Assembly: GCA_030697165.1 (NCBI GenBank) | Contig: JAUYQQ010000001.1 | Coordinates: 1-64,000 of the forward strand | DNA from: Acidobacteriota bacterium | Lineage (GTDB): Bacteria; Acidobacteriota; Vicinamibacteria; Vicinamibacterales; UBA2999 | Length of the DNA: 64,000 bases | Direction of reading: 5' to 3' | Shown: piece by piece, positions 49,820 to 58,857 of the stretch | Numbering within the stretch: the stretch's first letter is position 1 | Layout: each line of letters opens with the position of its first letter | Translations under genes and position numbers: made by a program | The notes under the pieces: generated by a model | Database searches by the model: none | Told to the model about the DNA's origin: nothing | The model's input: the letters and a program-made list of their open reading frames with translations, nothing else

Positions 49820-51174
49820 GCCGATTCGCGACCGCTGAACAGCCCAAGACACCGCCGCGCATCGTTGCGGCGGAGCCGTGGCTGGCGATCGTCGTGGGAG
49901 TGGTGTGGTGGGCCGCGATGTATCCGGGCCTGTTCGGCGAAGACTCCCTCATCACCCTGACCGAGGCCCGCGACGGCCCCGTCACCGCCTGGTTCACGGC
50001 GTGGTGGGTGATCCTGATCGACCTCATCACCATGGGCACGCGTGCCATACCGCTGTTGACGCTCGCCGGGGTGGTGGTGCTGGCGTGGTCCACCGAGCAA
50101 TGGGCGGCGGCGACATTTCCGGCCGGTCCCGCCCGCGCGTGGGCCGTCGTCTTCATCTGCGCCACGCCGCTCGTCGGCGCCCTCGGGATCCAGGTGCGTC
50201 ACGATGCGTGGATGACGGCGGGCCTGCTGCTGTGCGTGGCCGTGCTGGTACGTACGGGCGGGCGGCTCGATCGGTTTCGCGCGGCCGACTATGGGCAGTT
50301 GGCACTCGCGATGCTGCTGATCCCCACGCGTCACAACGGACTGGTGACGCTGATCCTTGCAGCCATCGGCGGTCTCTGGGTCTTTGGCCACTCGAGAATG
50401 CGCTATCTGGCTGTGCTCACGACCGTCGCCCTTGGCGTCTTGGGCGTCACGCAAGCGGCCACGCGAAGCGCCGGCCTGCCGCATAGCGTGGACCCGGCCC
50501 AGGCGGTCGAATGGCTCATGGCCGATGTCTCCTGCTTGCTGACCCAGGACGGCGTGGTGCCCACCGCTGACGAATGGGCCACACTTGAAACCATCGCGAG
50601 CCGGACCGACTGGCCACAACCGCGGGCGTGCAACTTTGTCAGTCCGCTGTTCATTGCGCCGACCTTTCGCATCGCGCAGGTGGAACCCAACATCGGCCGG
50701 CTGATTCGCACCTGGCTGACGCTTGGGCTCCGCTATCCCGTCCGCATGACCCTGGTGCACCTGCGCCGGGTGTCGTTGTTCCTGCCGCCGTTCATCGTCG
50801 GCCTGCAGGATCAGGCTTACACGCCGTTCATCCACTCCACGATCCTGCCGAATGATTTCGGGCTGACGTGGGCGTTTCCGAGCGCCGCCAATCTCGCCCG
50901 GCAGCCGGCGCGAGCCTGGAACGCGCTGCGACTGGTGTTGGCGAACTCGGCGGTGTGGCTGGTGTTAATCGCGTTGGCGGCGTGGAAACTGCGGGGCCTT
51001 CGTCATCAACTGCTGCCCACGGTGGTCATGGCGGCGGCCTTGAATATGGGCCTGGTCGCCACGGCGCCGATTTCAGAGGGCCGCTACGGGCTGTTCATCC
51101 TGATTTGTGGTCAGGTCACGCTGGTCTATTGGTGGCTGGAATCGCGGCAAGCCCGGGGAGTCTCGCGAGGGTGA
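49816..51174 (+). CDS. Multi-span membrane protein, GT-C-like or DUF6020-like
   Basis: 452 residues, about ten hydrophobic segments. YPGLFGEDSLITLTEARDG (about 36-54) is a short acidic external loop resembling GT-C first loops; a soluble segment with two Cys (C236 and C270 region) lies between helices and could form a disulfide. GTG start in a 4-base overlap with the Tat propeller gene, so they are likely partners. Function not known. Confidence 0.55.
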   Translation: MSRFATAEQPKTPPRIVAAEPWLAIVVGVVWWAAMYPGLFGEDSLITLTEARDGPVTAWFTAWWVILIDLITMGTRAIPLLTLAGVVVLAWSTEQWAAATFPAGPARAWAVVFICATPLVGALGIQVRHDAWMTAGLLLCVAVLVRTGGRLDRFRAADYGQLALAMLLIPTRHNGLVTLILAAIGGLWVFGHSRMRYLAVLTTVALGVLGVTQAATRSAGLPHSVDPAQAVEWLMADVSCLLTQDGVVPTADEWATLETIASRTDWPQPRACNFVSPLFIAPTFRIAQVEPNIGRLIRTWLTLGLRYPVRMTLVHLRRVSLFLPPFIVGLQDQAYTPFIHSTILPNDFGLTWAFPSAANLARQPARAWNALRLVLANSAVWLVLIALAAWKLRGLRHQLLPTVVMAAALNMGLVATAPISEGRYGLFILICGQVTLVYWWLESRQARGVSRG

Positions 51175-51257
51175 CCGGCAAGCATACCGGCGCGGCCATG
51201 GCTCTGGTGTTGCTGCTGGCGGGCACGCCCGCCGCCACCATCCTGCGCCGGAACTAG
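51171..51257 (+). CDS. Possible 28-residue peptide
   Basis: A GTG in a GTGA overlap with the preceding stop opens a 28-codon frame with a hydrophobic centre (MALVLLLAGTPAATILRRN at the end). It ends at a CTAG shared with the convergent gene stop. Support is only the coupling and the hydrophobic helix; it could be chance. Confidence 0.25.
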   Translation: MTGKHTGAAMALVLLLAGTPAATILRRN

Positions 51258-52018
51258 GTTCGCCGGCGGACAAGCGTCGACAGACACTGCGCGCCCACCG
51301 CAGCGATGATGGCGGCAAAGGGCGTGATGTAGAGCGCACGCGCCGGAATCGGCGCCTCAGCGGTCAGGGCGGCCGCCAGCGGCGCCACGGCCAGGCCGGC
51401 CAGCCACAGACGCGTCAGCGGCGTCGTCGGTTCCCGCAACAACGCAAAAAGGCCCACTGGCAGCAACACCATCACGGGCGGAAACAACACCACACCGGTC
51501 AGGAACAGGAAGGCCGGATTGAAGTAGTCCCAGTAGACCTCCGACCGCGCCGTCAGCCCCACCCAACTGGTGATCTCGCGCGCGCCTTGTAGCACGTTGT
51601 AGCGATCGGCGTCGTAGAGGTGATGGCTGTTGATGGCAATCCGCAGTGGTTCGGGATCACGCAGCCACGTCACCGCCATTGGCGAGGCGCATGCGAAGAA
51701 CGCCACCAGGCACAGTGCCACCTGGCGCGACGATGCTGCACGGGCGTGGATCAAAATAGCCAGCGTGATGACAAAGTAGGCGGGCATCATGACGACGGCG
51801 CCGAGCGAGGTGTATAGGCCAAGTCCCAACGCCGCGCCGGACGCCATGGCCCATTTCCAGGTTCGTGCCTCGGCCCACAGCGAGGCCATCAATAGCCATG
51901 CGGTCACGGGCAACAGCGGCAGCAGAGCCACCGGGTTGCTGGCGGCCAGGTGCCACAGCAACGGCGTGAGGAAGAAGATCGCGGCCGACAGGACGGCGAA
52001 CGAGGTAATGCCGGGCAC
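51254..52018 (-). pseudogene. Truncated GT-C glycosyltransferase remnant
   Basis: 254 residues that align to the C-terminal half of the 22290-23816 and 18773-20320 proteins: LGLYTSLGAVVMMPAY, YWDYFNPAFLFLTG, and the following helices. The acidic first loop with the HDEV motif, the first several helices and the last soluble tail with GFYRDY are missing, so it cannot be a full transferase. It directly follows the glycan cluster and has no promoter. Probably the end of a broken third copy. Confidence 0.65.
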
Positions 52019-52073
52019 GGTGAATTGGCATTGTAGCGTCCGGACCTCCGGCCTCGCGGGTCACGGCGGCAAG

Positions 52074-53939
52074 TTATTTCTGGGCTTTGGGAGAGAACGG
52101 CACGACGGTGGCGGCCGTCGCCGGGCGGGCAGATTCTTCGGAGATGATCTCTTCGAGGGCGACGTGAATGCGGGTTAGGCTGACGGCGTGTTCGCGGCAG
52201 ATCGTCTGCAGGTTGTGCAGGCGCTCGGGTGACACCTGCGGGCTGGCGATGATCACCAGGTCAACCGAGCGCGTGCTGACCAGCAACGAGAGCGCCGCGA
52301 AGTTCCCCAACACCGGATAGCCACCGATGCGAGTGCCGGCTCGACGCGGATCCTCGTCGATGAAGCCCAGGACGCGCAGCGCCTCATCGCCGTGTTGCGC
52401 CAACTGGGACAGCGCCAGCGTCCCGCCGTCTTCCGTGCCGTAGATCGCCACCCGCCGGCCGGTCTGCCGCTGCCGCTGGAAGAACTCGCCAACCAGACGG
52501 AACGACGCTCGCGAGAGTGTGACCGCCAGCAACAACAGGATGGCGTAGATGGCAAACACTGACCGCGAGTAGCTGAAGAAGCGATAGGCGTAGAGGATGA
52601 TGATCTGCGTGGCCATGGCGCCAAACACGACGCCACGCGTGATCACCAGCGTGTCGGCCAACCCGAAATGCCGCCAGACGCCGCGATAGAGTCCGACCAC
52701 GAAGAACGCAATCATCTGGACCGCGACGATCAACGGAAACGAGGCGGTGAAGTTCTGGAAGTTCTTCATGAAGTCTTCCGGATCTTCGAAGCGCAAGCGA
52801 TAGGCCGCGTAGTAGCACGCCGACACCAGGCCGAAGTCGAGCACCACCTCAGCCACCCGGCGTTTGTAGACCAACTCCACGAGCAACGGCGTCAACACAC
52901 CCTGTTCAACTCGGGTGTCACCCTCTTCGTAGACCCGGATGCTGAACAGGTAGACGGCAAAGAGCGCCATGGCCAGCACGAACGCGCCCGCCGACAGGGC
53001 GGCGGCCCCCTGGTTGAAGTAGTCCAACCGAATGCCAATTGCCCCGCCGGCCGCCGCCAGCAGCCACAACACCGCGACGGCCTGGCGCTCGCTCAGGCCA
53101 ATCGCCACCAGCCGATGCGACGAGTGGTCGCGGCCGCCTTGCGCGGCCGAGCGGCCCGCGAGGATGCGGGACACGGTCACCAGGGTGGTGTCGAAGATGG
53201 GGATCATCAGCACCAGCACGGGCGCCGCGATAATCGAAATGACGTCGGGACGCGCCAAGGAATCGGCCCCGGTCGACAGTGTCGCCGCAGCGAAGCTGAA
53301 GCCGAGAAGGAGGCTGCCGCCATCCCCCATGAAGATCGACGCGGGGTGGACGTTATAGACCAGGAAGCCGGCCGTGGCGCCGCACAGGATCGCGAGATAA
53401 CGGACTTCAGGAGGCACCGGCGCGCCAGGCGACAGCGCCTGCAGGAGACCGGCAATCAACGCGACGCCCGCAATCAACGACACCCCGGCGCACAGCCCGT
53501 CCATGTTGTCGAGCAGGTTGAACGCGTTGGTCAGACCCACGACCCACACCAGCGTGAAAATGGCGTCGAGGGTCATCGACTCGAACCAGTTCAACCGGTA
53601 ATTGAAGAACAGCAGCGTCGACGCCAACGAGATCTGGGCAATGAGCTTCGTCGATGGCTTGAGGTGCAGCACATCGTCCACGACCCCGGTCAGGAAGATC
53701 AGCATGGTGCAGATCAACAGGACCGGCAGTTCCCAGGCGATGCCGAACACCAGGGTCGCGGCGAGCAGGGAAAGGCCGATGGCGACGCCGCCGAACAGCG
53801 CGACGGGCTTCTTGTGCCAGCGGTCCTCGCGCGGTTTGGCCACGTAGCCCAGCCGCATCGAGGCCCACCGGCAGGCCGGGACGAGGACCAGCGACGTTCC
53901 GAAGGCAAGCAGGAACGGACGCCAGAGAGCTTCGATCAT
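52074..53939 (-). CDS. WecA/MraY-like sugar-phosphate transferase fused to Rossmann domain
   Basis: 621 residues. Part 1 (1-330): polyprenyl-phosphate N-acetylhexosamine-1-phosphate transferase with VDDV (87-90), LLDNMDGLCAG (142-152), FMGDGGSLLLGF (203-214) and DHSSHRL (271-277), and about ten helices. Part 2 (345-621): four helices followed by a Rossmann-like domain (VAIYGTEDGGTLALSQL near 485-505), similar to the N-terminal half of CapD/WbpM/PglF-type dehydratases or the CoA-binding-like part of WbaP. The catalytic dehydratase half is absent. It would start lipid-linked glycan assembly. ATGA overlap with asnB fixes the start. Confidence 0.78.
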   Translation of the reverse strand: MIEALWRPFLLAFGTSLVLVPACRWASMRLGYVAKPREDRWHKKPVALFGGVAIGLSLLAATLVFGIAWELPVLLICTMLIFLTGVVDDVLHLKPSTKLIAQISLASTLLFFNYRLNWFESMTLDAIFTLVWVVGLTNAFNLLDNMDGLCAGVSLIAGVALIAGLLQALSPGAPVPPEVRYLAILCGATAGFLVYNVHPASIFMGDGGSLLLGFSFAAATLSTGADSLARPDVISIIAAPVLVLMIPIFDTTLVTVSRILAGRSAAQGGRDHSSHRLVAIGLSERQAVAVLWLLAAAGGAIGIRLDYFNQGAAALSAGAFVLAMALFAVYLFSIRVYEEGDTRVEQGVLTPLLVELVYKRRVAEVVLDFGLVSACYYAAYRLRFEDPEDFMKNFQNFTASFPLIVAVQMIAFFVVGLYRGVWRHFGLADTLVITRGVVFGAMATQIIILYAYRFFSYSRSVFAIYAILLLLAVTLSRASFRLVGEFFQRQRQTGRRVAIYGTEDGGTLALSQLAQHGDEALRVLGFIDEDPRRAGTRIGGYPVLGNFAALSLLVSTRSVDLVIIASPQVSPERLHNLQTICREHAVSLTRIHVALEEIISEESARPATAATVVPFSPKAQK

Positions 53940-55852
53940 GTAGTGGTCGGGGGCATGGTACCCCGAAGGAATGACGGGAGCAACTGGAGCCAGCGCTCGA
54001 AGGTGATGAGCGCCCACAGCCGCTGGCCTTCGTTGGCGCGGCCGGCATCGTGGCGTTCGACGGTGGTTCGCACCACGGTCGCGTCTAGATAGTCGCGATA
54101 GCGCGCCTGCGGCGACAGCAGCAGGTCGTGAACGTAACCCTTGAGCTCGCCGCGGAACCAGGCGTCGAGCGGCACGCCGAAGCCGGACTTGGGCCGGCGA
54201 TCGACCTCGGCCGGAATCAGGTCGGCAAACGCATCGCGCAGGATGGCCTTTGACCGTGCGCCGTCGAGCTTGAACCCGTCGGGCAGGGTCGCAACGTATT
54301 CCATCAACTCGCGGTCGAGGAACGGGGCGCGGGTCTCGAGCGAGTTGGCCATCGCGCAGCGATCGACTTTGGGCAGCAGGTCGTCTGGCAAATACGACGA
54401 GAAGTTCGCCAGCAACAGCTGACTGAGCGGCGAGCGGCCGGCCATGCCGTCCCTGACCCCTTGCAGGTGCTGCAGTCGATCGATCGAGTGCGGCGCCCTG
54501 CCCAACAAGGCTTCGAGATCGTCGTAGAAATAACTGTTCCAGCGAGTGACCCGCTCGTGCAGCGGCATCCCGAGGGCGCGACCAAACCGCGCTAACCGTG
54601 AACGCCAATGCCGCTCGTTGGCACCACCAGGAATCTGCGACAACAGCGCCGCCAGCGGCGCACGCAGCGGACCCGGAATCTGGTTCGCCGTCAGTGCCGC
54701 ACGAAACCGCATGTAGCCCGCGAACACCTCGTCACCACCGTCACCGGTCAACGCCACCGTGACATGTGCGCGCGTGAGCTTGGCGACCAGGTAGGTCGGA
54801 ATCGCGGACGAGTCACCGAAGGCGCCATCGTGATGCCAGATCAGGCGGTCCAGCAGATCGAGGGCCGACGGGCGGACGCGAAACTCGGTGTGGTCCGTCC
54901 CGAACCCCTGCGCGATGCGGCGCGCCACCGGCGTCTCGTCGTACGCCTCGTCGCCCTCAAATCCAATGCTGAAGGTCTTGAGCGGCGCCACGCCAAGCTG
55001 GCGCATCACGCCGACGATCACGGTCGAATCGATGCCACCGCTGAGGAACGCGCCGAGCGGCACGTCGCTCATCAGCCGGCGCTTCACCGCGGCAGTCACC
55101 AGCTCGCGCACGCGCGCCGTGGCCACCGCGCGATCGGGCGCCGTGCGGGCGACCTCGGCGGCGGGAGGGTAGGTCAATGTCCAGTACCGGCGGGACGACA
55201 GGCCACCGTCACGGTCGATGGTCACGACCTGCCCCGGCTCGACCTGCCGGACGCCACGATAGAACGTCGCCGGCCCAGGGACGTAGCCGTAGAGAAAGTA
55301 TGGGGCGACAGCCTCGCGGTCGATCTCGCCCTGGAAGTCCGGATGACCGAAGAAGGACTTGATTTCCGATGCGAACAGGATTCGCCGGCCGTCGTGGTGG
55401 TAAAACAGCGGCTTCTTGCCGGCGCGGTCGCGGGCCAGGAGGAGGCGACCTTGGCGCTCGTCCCAGATCGCGACGGCGAACATGCCGTCGAGCCCGGCAA
55501 TGCAGTCGGCACCGCGTTCTTCGTAGAGGTGAACGATGGTCTCGGTGTCGGAGTGGGAGCGGAAGCTGTGGCCGCGCGCGACCAGGCCTTCGCGCAAGTC
55601 CAGGTAGTTGTAGATCTCGCCGTTGAACACCACCCGCACCGAGCCGTCTTCGTTCGGCATGGGCTGGTTGGCCGGGGCGCTGAGGTCGATGATCTGGAGG
55701 CGCCGGAAGCCGAGGCCGGCCTGTCCGTCGGGCGCCACATACCGGTCAGCGTGGTCAGGACCGCGATGGGCAATGCGATCGCGCATGGCCTCGAGAGCAC
55801 CCGGGTTCACGGGCGCGCCGTCAAATCTCAACTCTCCGCAAATGCCGCACAT
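53936..55852 (-). CDS. asnB: Asparagine synthetase (glutamine-hydrolysing)
   Basis: 638 residues. C2 is the nucleophile of the glutaminase part, with HRGPD (29-33) and NGEIYNY near 77-83. The synthetase part has SGGIDST near 265 (PP-loop) and GDGGDE near 364. In glycan clusters such proteins often amidate sugar acids or act as WbpS/WbnE-type amidotransferases; here the UDP-uronic acid dehydrogenase elsewhere in the window makes this likely. Followed by the WecA-like gene in a 4-base overlap. Confidence 0.9.
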   Translation of the reverse strand: MCGICGELRFDGAPVNPGALEAMRDRIAHRGPDHADRYVAPDGQAGLGFRRLQIIDLSAPANQPMPNEDGSVRVVFNGEIYNYLDLREGLVARGHSFRSHSDTETIVHLYEERGADCIAGLDGMFAVAIWDERQGRLLLARDRAGKKPLFYHHDGRRILFASEIKSFFGHPDFQGEIDREAVAPYFLYGYVPGPATFYRGVRQVEPGQVVTIDRDGGLSSRRYWTLTYPPAAEVARTAPDRAVATARVRELVTAAVKRRLMSDVPLGAFLSGGIDSTVIVGVMRQLGVAPLKTFSIGFEGDEAYDETPVARRIAQGFGTDHTEFRVRPSALDLLDRLIWHHDGAFGDSSAIPTYLVAKLTRAHVTVALTGDGGDEVFAGYMRFRAALTANQIPGPLRAPLAALLSQIPGGANERHWRSRLARFGRALGMPLHERVTRWNSYFYDDLEALLGRAPHSIDRLQHLQGVRDGMAGRSPLSQLLLANFSSYLPDDLLPKVDRCAMANSLETRAPFLDRELMEYVATLPDGFKLDGARSKAILRDAFADLIPAEVDRRPKSGFGVPLDAWFRGELKGYVHDLLLSPQARYRDYLDATVVRTTVERHDAGRANEGQRLWALITFERWLQLLPSFLRGTMPPTTT

Positions 55853-55858
55853 CGGGGA

Positions 55859-57013
55859 TCAGTCCTGGGGAAGCGTCTGCTTCAAGTGTTCGAACAGCAC
55901 TTCGGCCTTCAACTGGTTGGCGTTGCCGATGGCATGCGCCTCGGCCAGCGGCATCTCGGACGGCTTGACGCGCATGAACGCCGGGTAGGCGCTCACCGCC
56001 GGCGTGCCGACGCTGAACAACTGCAAAAAGTAGTCGTGTTCGATCGCCTTGCCGTCGTAGAAGAAGTCGCCATCGGGGCAGACTGGTGGGATCAGGTTCA
56101 GGAAGAACATCACCTTGTAGGCGCCTTGCCGGTTCAGCTCCTGGAACTCTCGCACGGCCTCGACGAACGAAGGCCAATCAGGTCGAGCCTGTATTTCCGC
56201 AAGGTCCTCGGCACTCGGCTTCATGCCGTCGGGGCACGGTCGCGCGGCTACTTCGGCGTCGGTGAAGCGCGTGAACGGCGTGATCTGTTGACGAGCCGAC
56301 TCGGCCAGCCTCTCGGTACTGGCCTGCATCCGCTCTTCGCTCTCGAGGTTCTCGAAGCGCAGGCGCGAGGCTTCGCTGCCCGACAGGCGCCAGGCCGCGG
56401 TGAGCACCACGCGCTTGTAGAACTCCACCGAGTACCAGTGGCGCTGCAGGAACGCCATGGCGCCGCTCGCGGCGCGCCGGCCCATCCCCGGCGTCGCCGG
56501 GGGCTCGTTGCCGATGATGTCGTTAATGTAGAAACCGACGATCACCAGGTCGGGTTGATAGGCGGGGCCGAGCTCGCGCAACTGCGCCAGCTCCTGGCTG
56601 GTGTTGTAGCCGGGCACGGCGAGGTTCCACACCTGCCAGTCGGTTTCGGGCTGCCACTGCTCGAGCATGCCCTCCAGCAGCGATGGGTAGTCGTGCACGG
56701 CGCCGTGGCCGAACGTGACCGAATCGCCGAGCATCAGGATGCGGAACGTGTTGGGGCCCTTCCGCAGGTCGTACTCGCGCGTCGCGCGGAAGCCCAGGCT
56801 GTTGGTGCGCACCGGCACGCCGGCAAACCAGCCTTGGTAATTTTCGCCCAGCCGCAGTCCACGCACCGGGTCAGAAACGAAGAAACCGGGCGTGCCCTTC
56901 TTGTCGTCCCACGACCAGCGGACCCACGCCTCGATCAGGATCGCGAACACGATCGCGCTGACCACCACGGCCGGCAGGCTGAGCAGCAGCAACCGGCGCA
57001 CCTTCGGGTTCAC
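55859..57013 (-). CDS. Membrane-anchored SGNH/GDSL hydrolase-like protein
   Basis: 384 residues. One N-terminal membrane helix, then FRILMLGDSVTFGHG near 88-102 (block I Ser), GFYINDI near 160 (block III-like Asn) and a late H in EAHAIGNANQL. Likely removes or adds acetyl groups on extracellular glycans. The GTG at 57013 is chosen for its GTGA overlap with the upstream gene; a longer reading begins at 57028. Central member of the tight minus-strand cluster. Confidence 0.78.
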   Translation of the reverse strand: MNPKVRRLLLLSLPAVVVSAIVFAILIEAWVRWSWDDKKGTPGFFVSDPVRGLRLGENYQGWFAGVPVRTNSLGFRATREYDLRKGPNTFRILMLGDSVTFGHGAVHDYPSLLEGMLEQWQPETDWQVWNLAVPGYNTSQELAQLRELGPAYQPDLVIVGFYINDIIGNEPPATPGMGRRAASGAMAFLQRHWYSVEFYKRVVLTAAWRLSGSEASRLRFENLESEERMQASTERLAESARQQITPFTRFTDAEVAARPCPDGMKPSAEDLAEIQARPDWPSFVEAVREFQELNRQGAYKVMFFLNLIPPVCPDGDFFYDGKAIEHDYFLQLFSVGTPAVSAYPAFMRVKPSEMPLAEAHAIGNANQLKAEVLFEHLKQTLPQD

Positions 57014-58851
57014 AGCCAGCCGCGCCACCAGTACGACACGACGGCGGCGTATTCCCAGACGATGCCGCGCACCTGTTCGAGGCTGGCGCCCACGCCGTGC
57101 TCGTAGAACTGGCTGCTGAAAGGCGGCGTCGGGATCACGGTGACGTCAGGCGCCGCCTTGTGCCACACCATGGTGGCTCGCCGCATGTGGTACGGCGAAC
57201 TGACCAACAGGATGCGCGTCCATTGGCGTTCGCGCAGGATGTTATTGGTGAAGGTCACGTTCTCGCGGGTATTGGTCGCCTGCTCCTCGAGCAGGATGCG
57301 GTCGGCCGGCACGCCCTGATCGATCGCCAGCGCCCGCATCACCTCGGCTTCCTTGAAGCTGAAGACGTAACCCGAGGAGAGAATCAGTGATGGAGCGTAG
57401 CCCGCCTTGTAGAGGTCCACGGCCTGCTTGAGCCGTTCCAGGTGACCGCCGCCGGCCTTGCCGGACTCGCCGACGCCGCCGGCAAACACCACGATCGCAT
57501 CGGCTGGTTGCGGTGGATCGGACTTCTGCAACGGGCTCGCCGCCCACCACAACAGGGGCGTGTAGAACACCAGCGCGTATACCACCGCCACTGCCACGAG
57601 TCCTTCGACCGTCCGGCGCCGCGCAGCGGTGTACATCCGGCGCAGGCGTTCTTCCCAGCCCTTGCCACCGGTGTCGCGCCGGGTGACGGCCTCATCGATC
57701 AGCGTCCACATCGCCTGGATGCGGCGGTCCCAGCCGTTCGAGCGCGCCACGGCCACGCGCCTGGGACGGTCCTCCACGCGGGGGGCATCAATCGCCGACG
57801 AGGTCGCCTTCGCAAAGGCATCGGCGTCTGGCGCCACCTGCACCAGCTCGCCATGCTCCTGGTTGAAGCGGCGGATCTCGACGAGGTCGGTGGCCACCAC
57901 CGGCACGCCCATCACCAGGTATTCGTTCAACTTGGTTGGATAGACGTTGGCCGTGTAATCGGTAATGCGGTACGGCACCAGGCCGACATCGAACCCCTGC
58001 ACGTAGCGCGGCAGCTCCGCATGGGCACGCTGGCCGAAGAGATGAATATTGGGCTCGCGCTCGAGCGCCGAGACATCCACTTGCGGCGGTCCCACCAGCG
58101 CGAACGAGACGTGCGGCAACCGCCTGGCGGTCGCCACCAGCAGCTCCTGGTCCACCCACTGGTGCAAGCCGCCGACATAGCCGGCGACTGGCCTGGGCAA
58201 CGCCTTGAGATCGTCGGGCACCCCGCTGCCGGCCTCGCGGACGCGGTCGAACGCCTCGAGGCTGACCCCGAACGGAAACAGGTGCACCCGCTCGCTGAGC
58301 TGCGCGGCTCGCTGCCGGAGCTTCTCGGAAGTGACGAACACCAGGTCGGCCTCGCGCAGCAGCTGGTCTTCGCTCGCGGTGATGCGCCGGGCCTCCGGGG
58401 AACTCGAGGCCAGGTCGTCGATGCAGTAGTAAATGGTGAGCGCCGGATCGATGTTCTGAATGAGGTCGCGGGCCAGGGGCGTCGGCAAGAACGTCCAGAC
58501 GATCGGCTGCGCAAAACCGGTCGCCCTCATCCAGCGCGACAGGCTGCGCAGCATGATGTGCTTGTTGACCCACCGGGCCACCCGCGAGTACGGCAGCGGC
58601 AGCACCATTGGCGAATGCAGGAACAGATTGGGCCGCTCTTGCCTGAAGCCCTTGGTCCCCTTCCACCAGTTCATGGCCCGCTTGCGGACGCGTGAGATGT
58701 CCCTGACCGAGGGCCGCCGCACGCCGGTGTTCTCGATGAACAGCACCCGGTGGCCGTCGGCGGCGAGCCGCGACATGATCTCCTGGTGGCCTTGCCAGAT
58801 GAAATCCCAGTCGATTGAGGAGATGCAGAGGATGTCTGGGCGGCGGTCCAT
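57010..58851 (-). CDS. Glycosyltransferase fused to YdcF/ElyC (DUF218)-like domain
   Basis: 613 residues. Part 1 (1-390): GT-B glycosyltransferase similar to the group related to TuaH/WcaI-like enzymes, with HQEIMSRLAADGHRVLFIEN at the N-terminus and PTKLNEYLVMGVPVVAT near 330-346. A membrane helix (about 408-430) follows. Part 2 (about 440-613): DUF218/YdcF-like fold with ADAIVVFAGGVGESGKAGG, LILSSG, NTRENVTFT and SSPYHMRRA. Part 1 would face the cytosol and part 2 the outside. Fusion of both is unusual. Confidence 0.8.
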   Translation of the reverse strand: MDRRPDILCISSIDWDFIWQGHQEIMSRLAADGHRVLFIENTGVRRPSVRDISRVRKRAMNWWKGTKGFRQERPNLFLHSPMVLPLPYSRVARWVNKHIMLRSLSRWMRATGFAQPIVWTFLPTPLARDLIQNIDPALTIYYCIDDLASSSPEARRITASEDQLLREADLVFVTSEKLRQRAAQLSERVHLFPFGVSLEAFDRVREAGSGVPDDLKALPRPVAGYVGGLHQWVDQELLVATARRLPHVSFALVGPPQVDVSALEREPNIHLFGQRAHAELPRYVQGFDVGLVPYRITDYTANVYPTKLNEYLVMGVPVVATDLVEIRRFNQEHGELVQVAPDADAFAKATSSAIDAPRVEDRPRRVAVARSNGWDRRIQAMWTLIDEAVTRRDTGGKGWEERLRRMYTAARRRTVEGLVAVAVVYALVFYTPLLWWAASPLQKSDPPQPADAIVVFAGGVGESGKAGGGHLERLKQAVDLYKAGYAPSLILSSGYVFSFKEAEVMRALAIDQGVPADRILLEEQATNTRENVTFTNNILRERQWTRILLVSSPYHMRRATMVWHKAAPDVTVIPTPPFSSQFYEHGVGASLEQVRGIVWEYAAVVSYWWRGWL

Positions 58852-58857
58852 CGGGCT

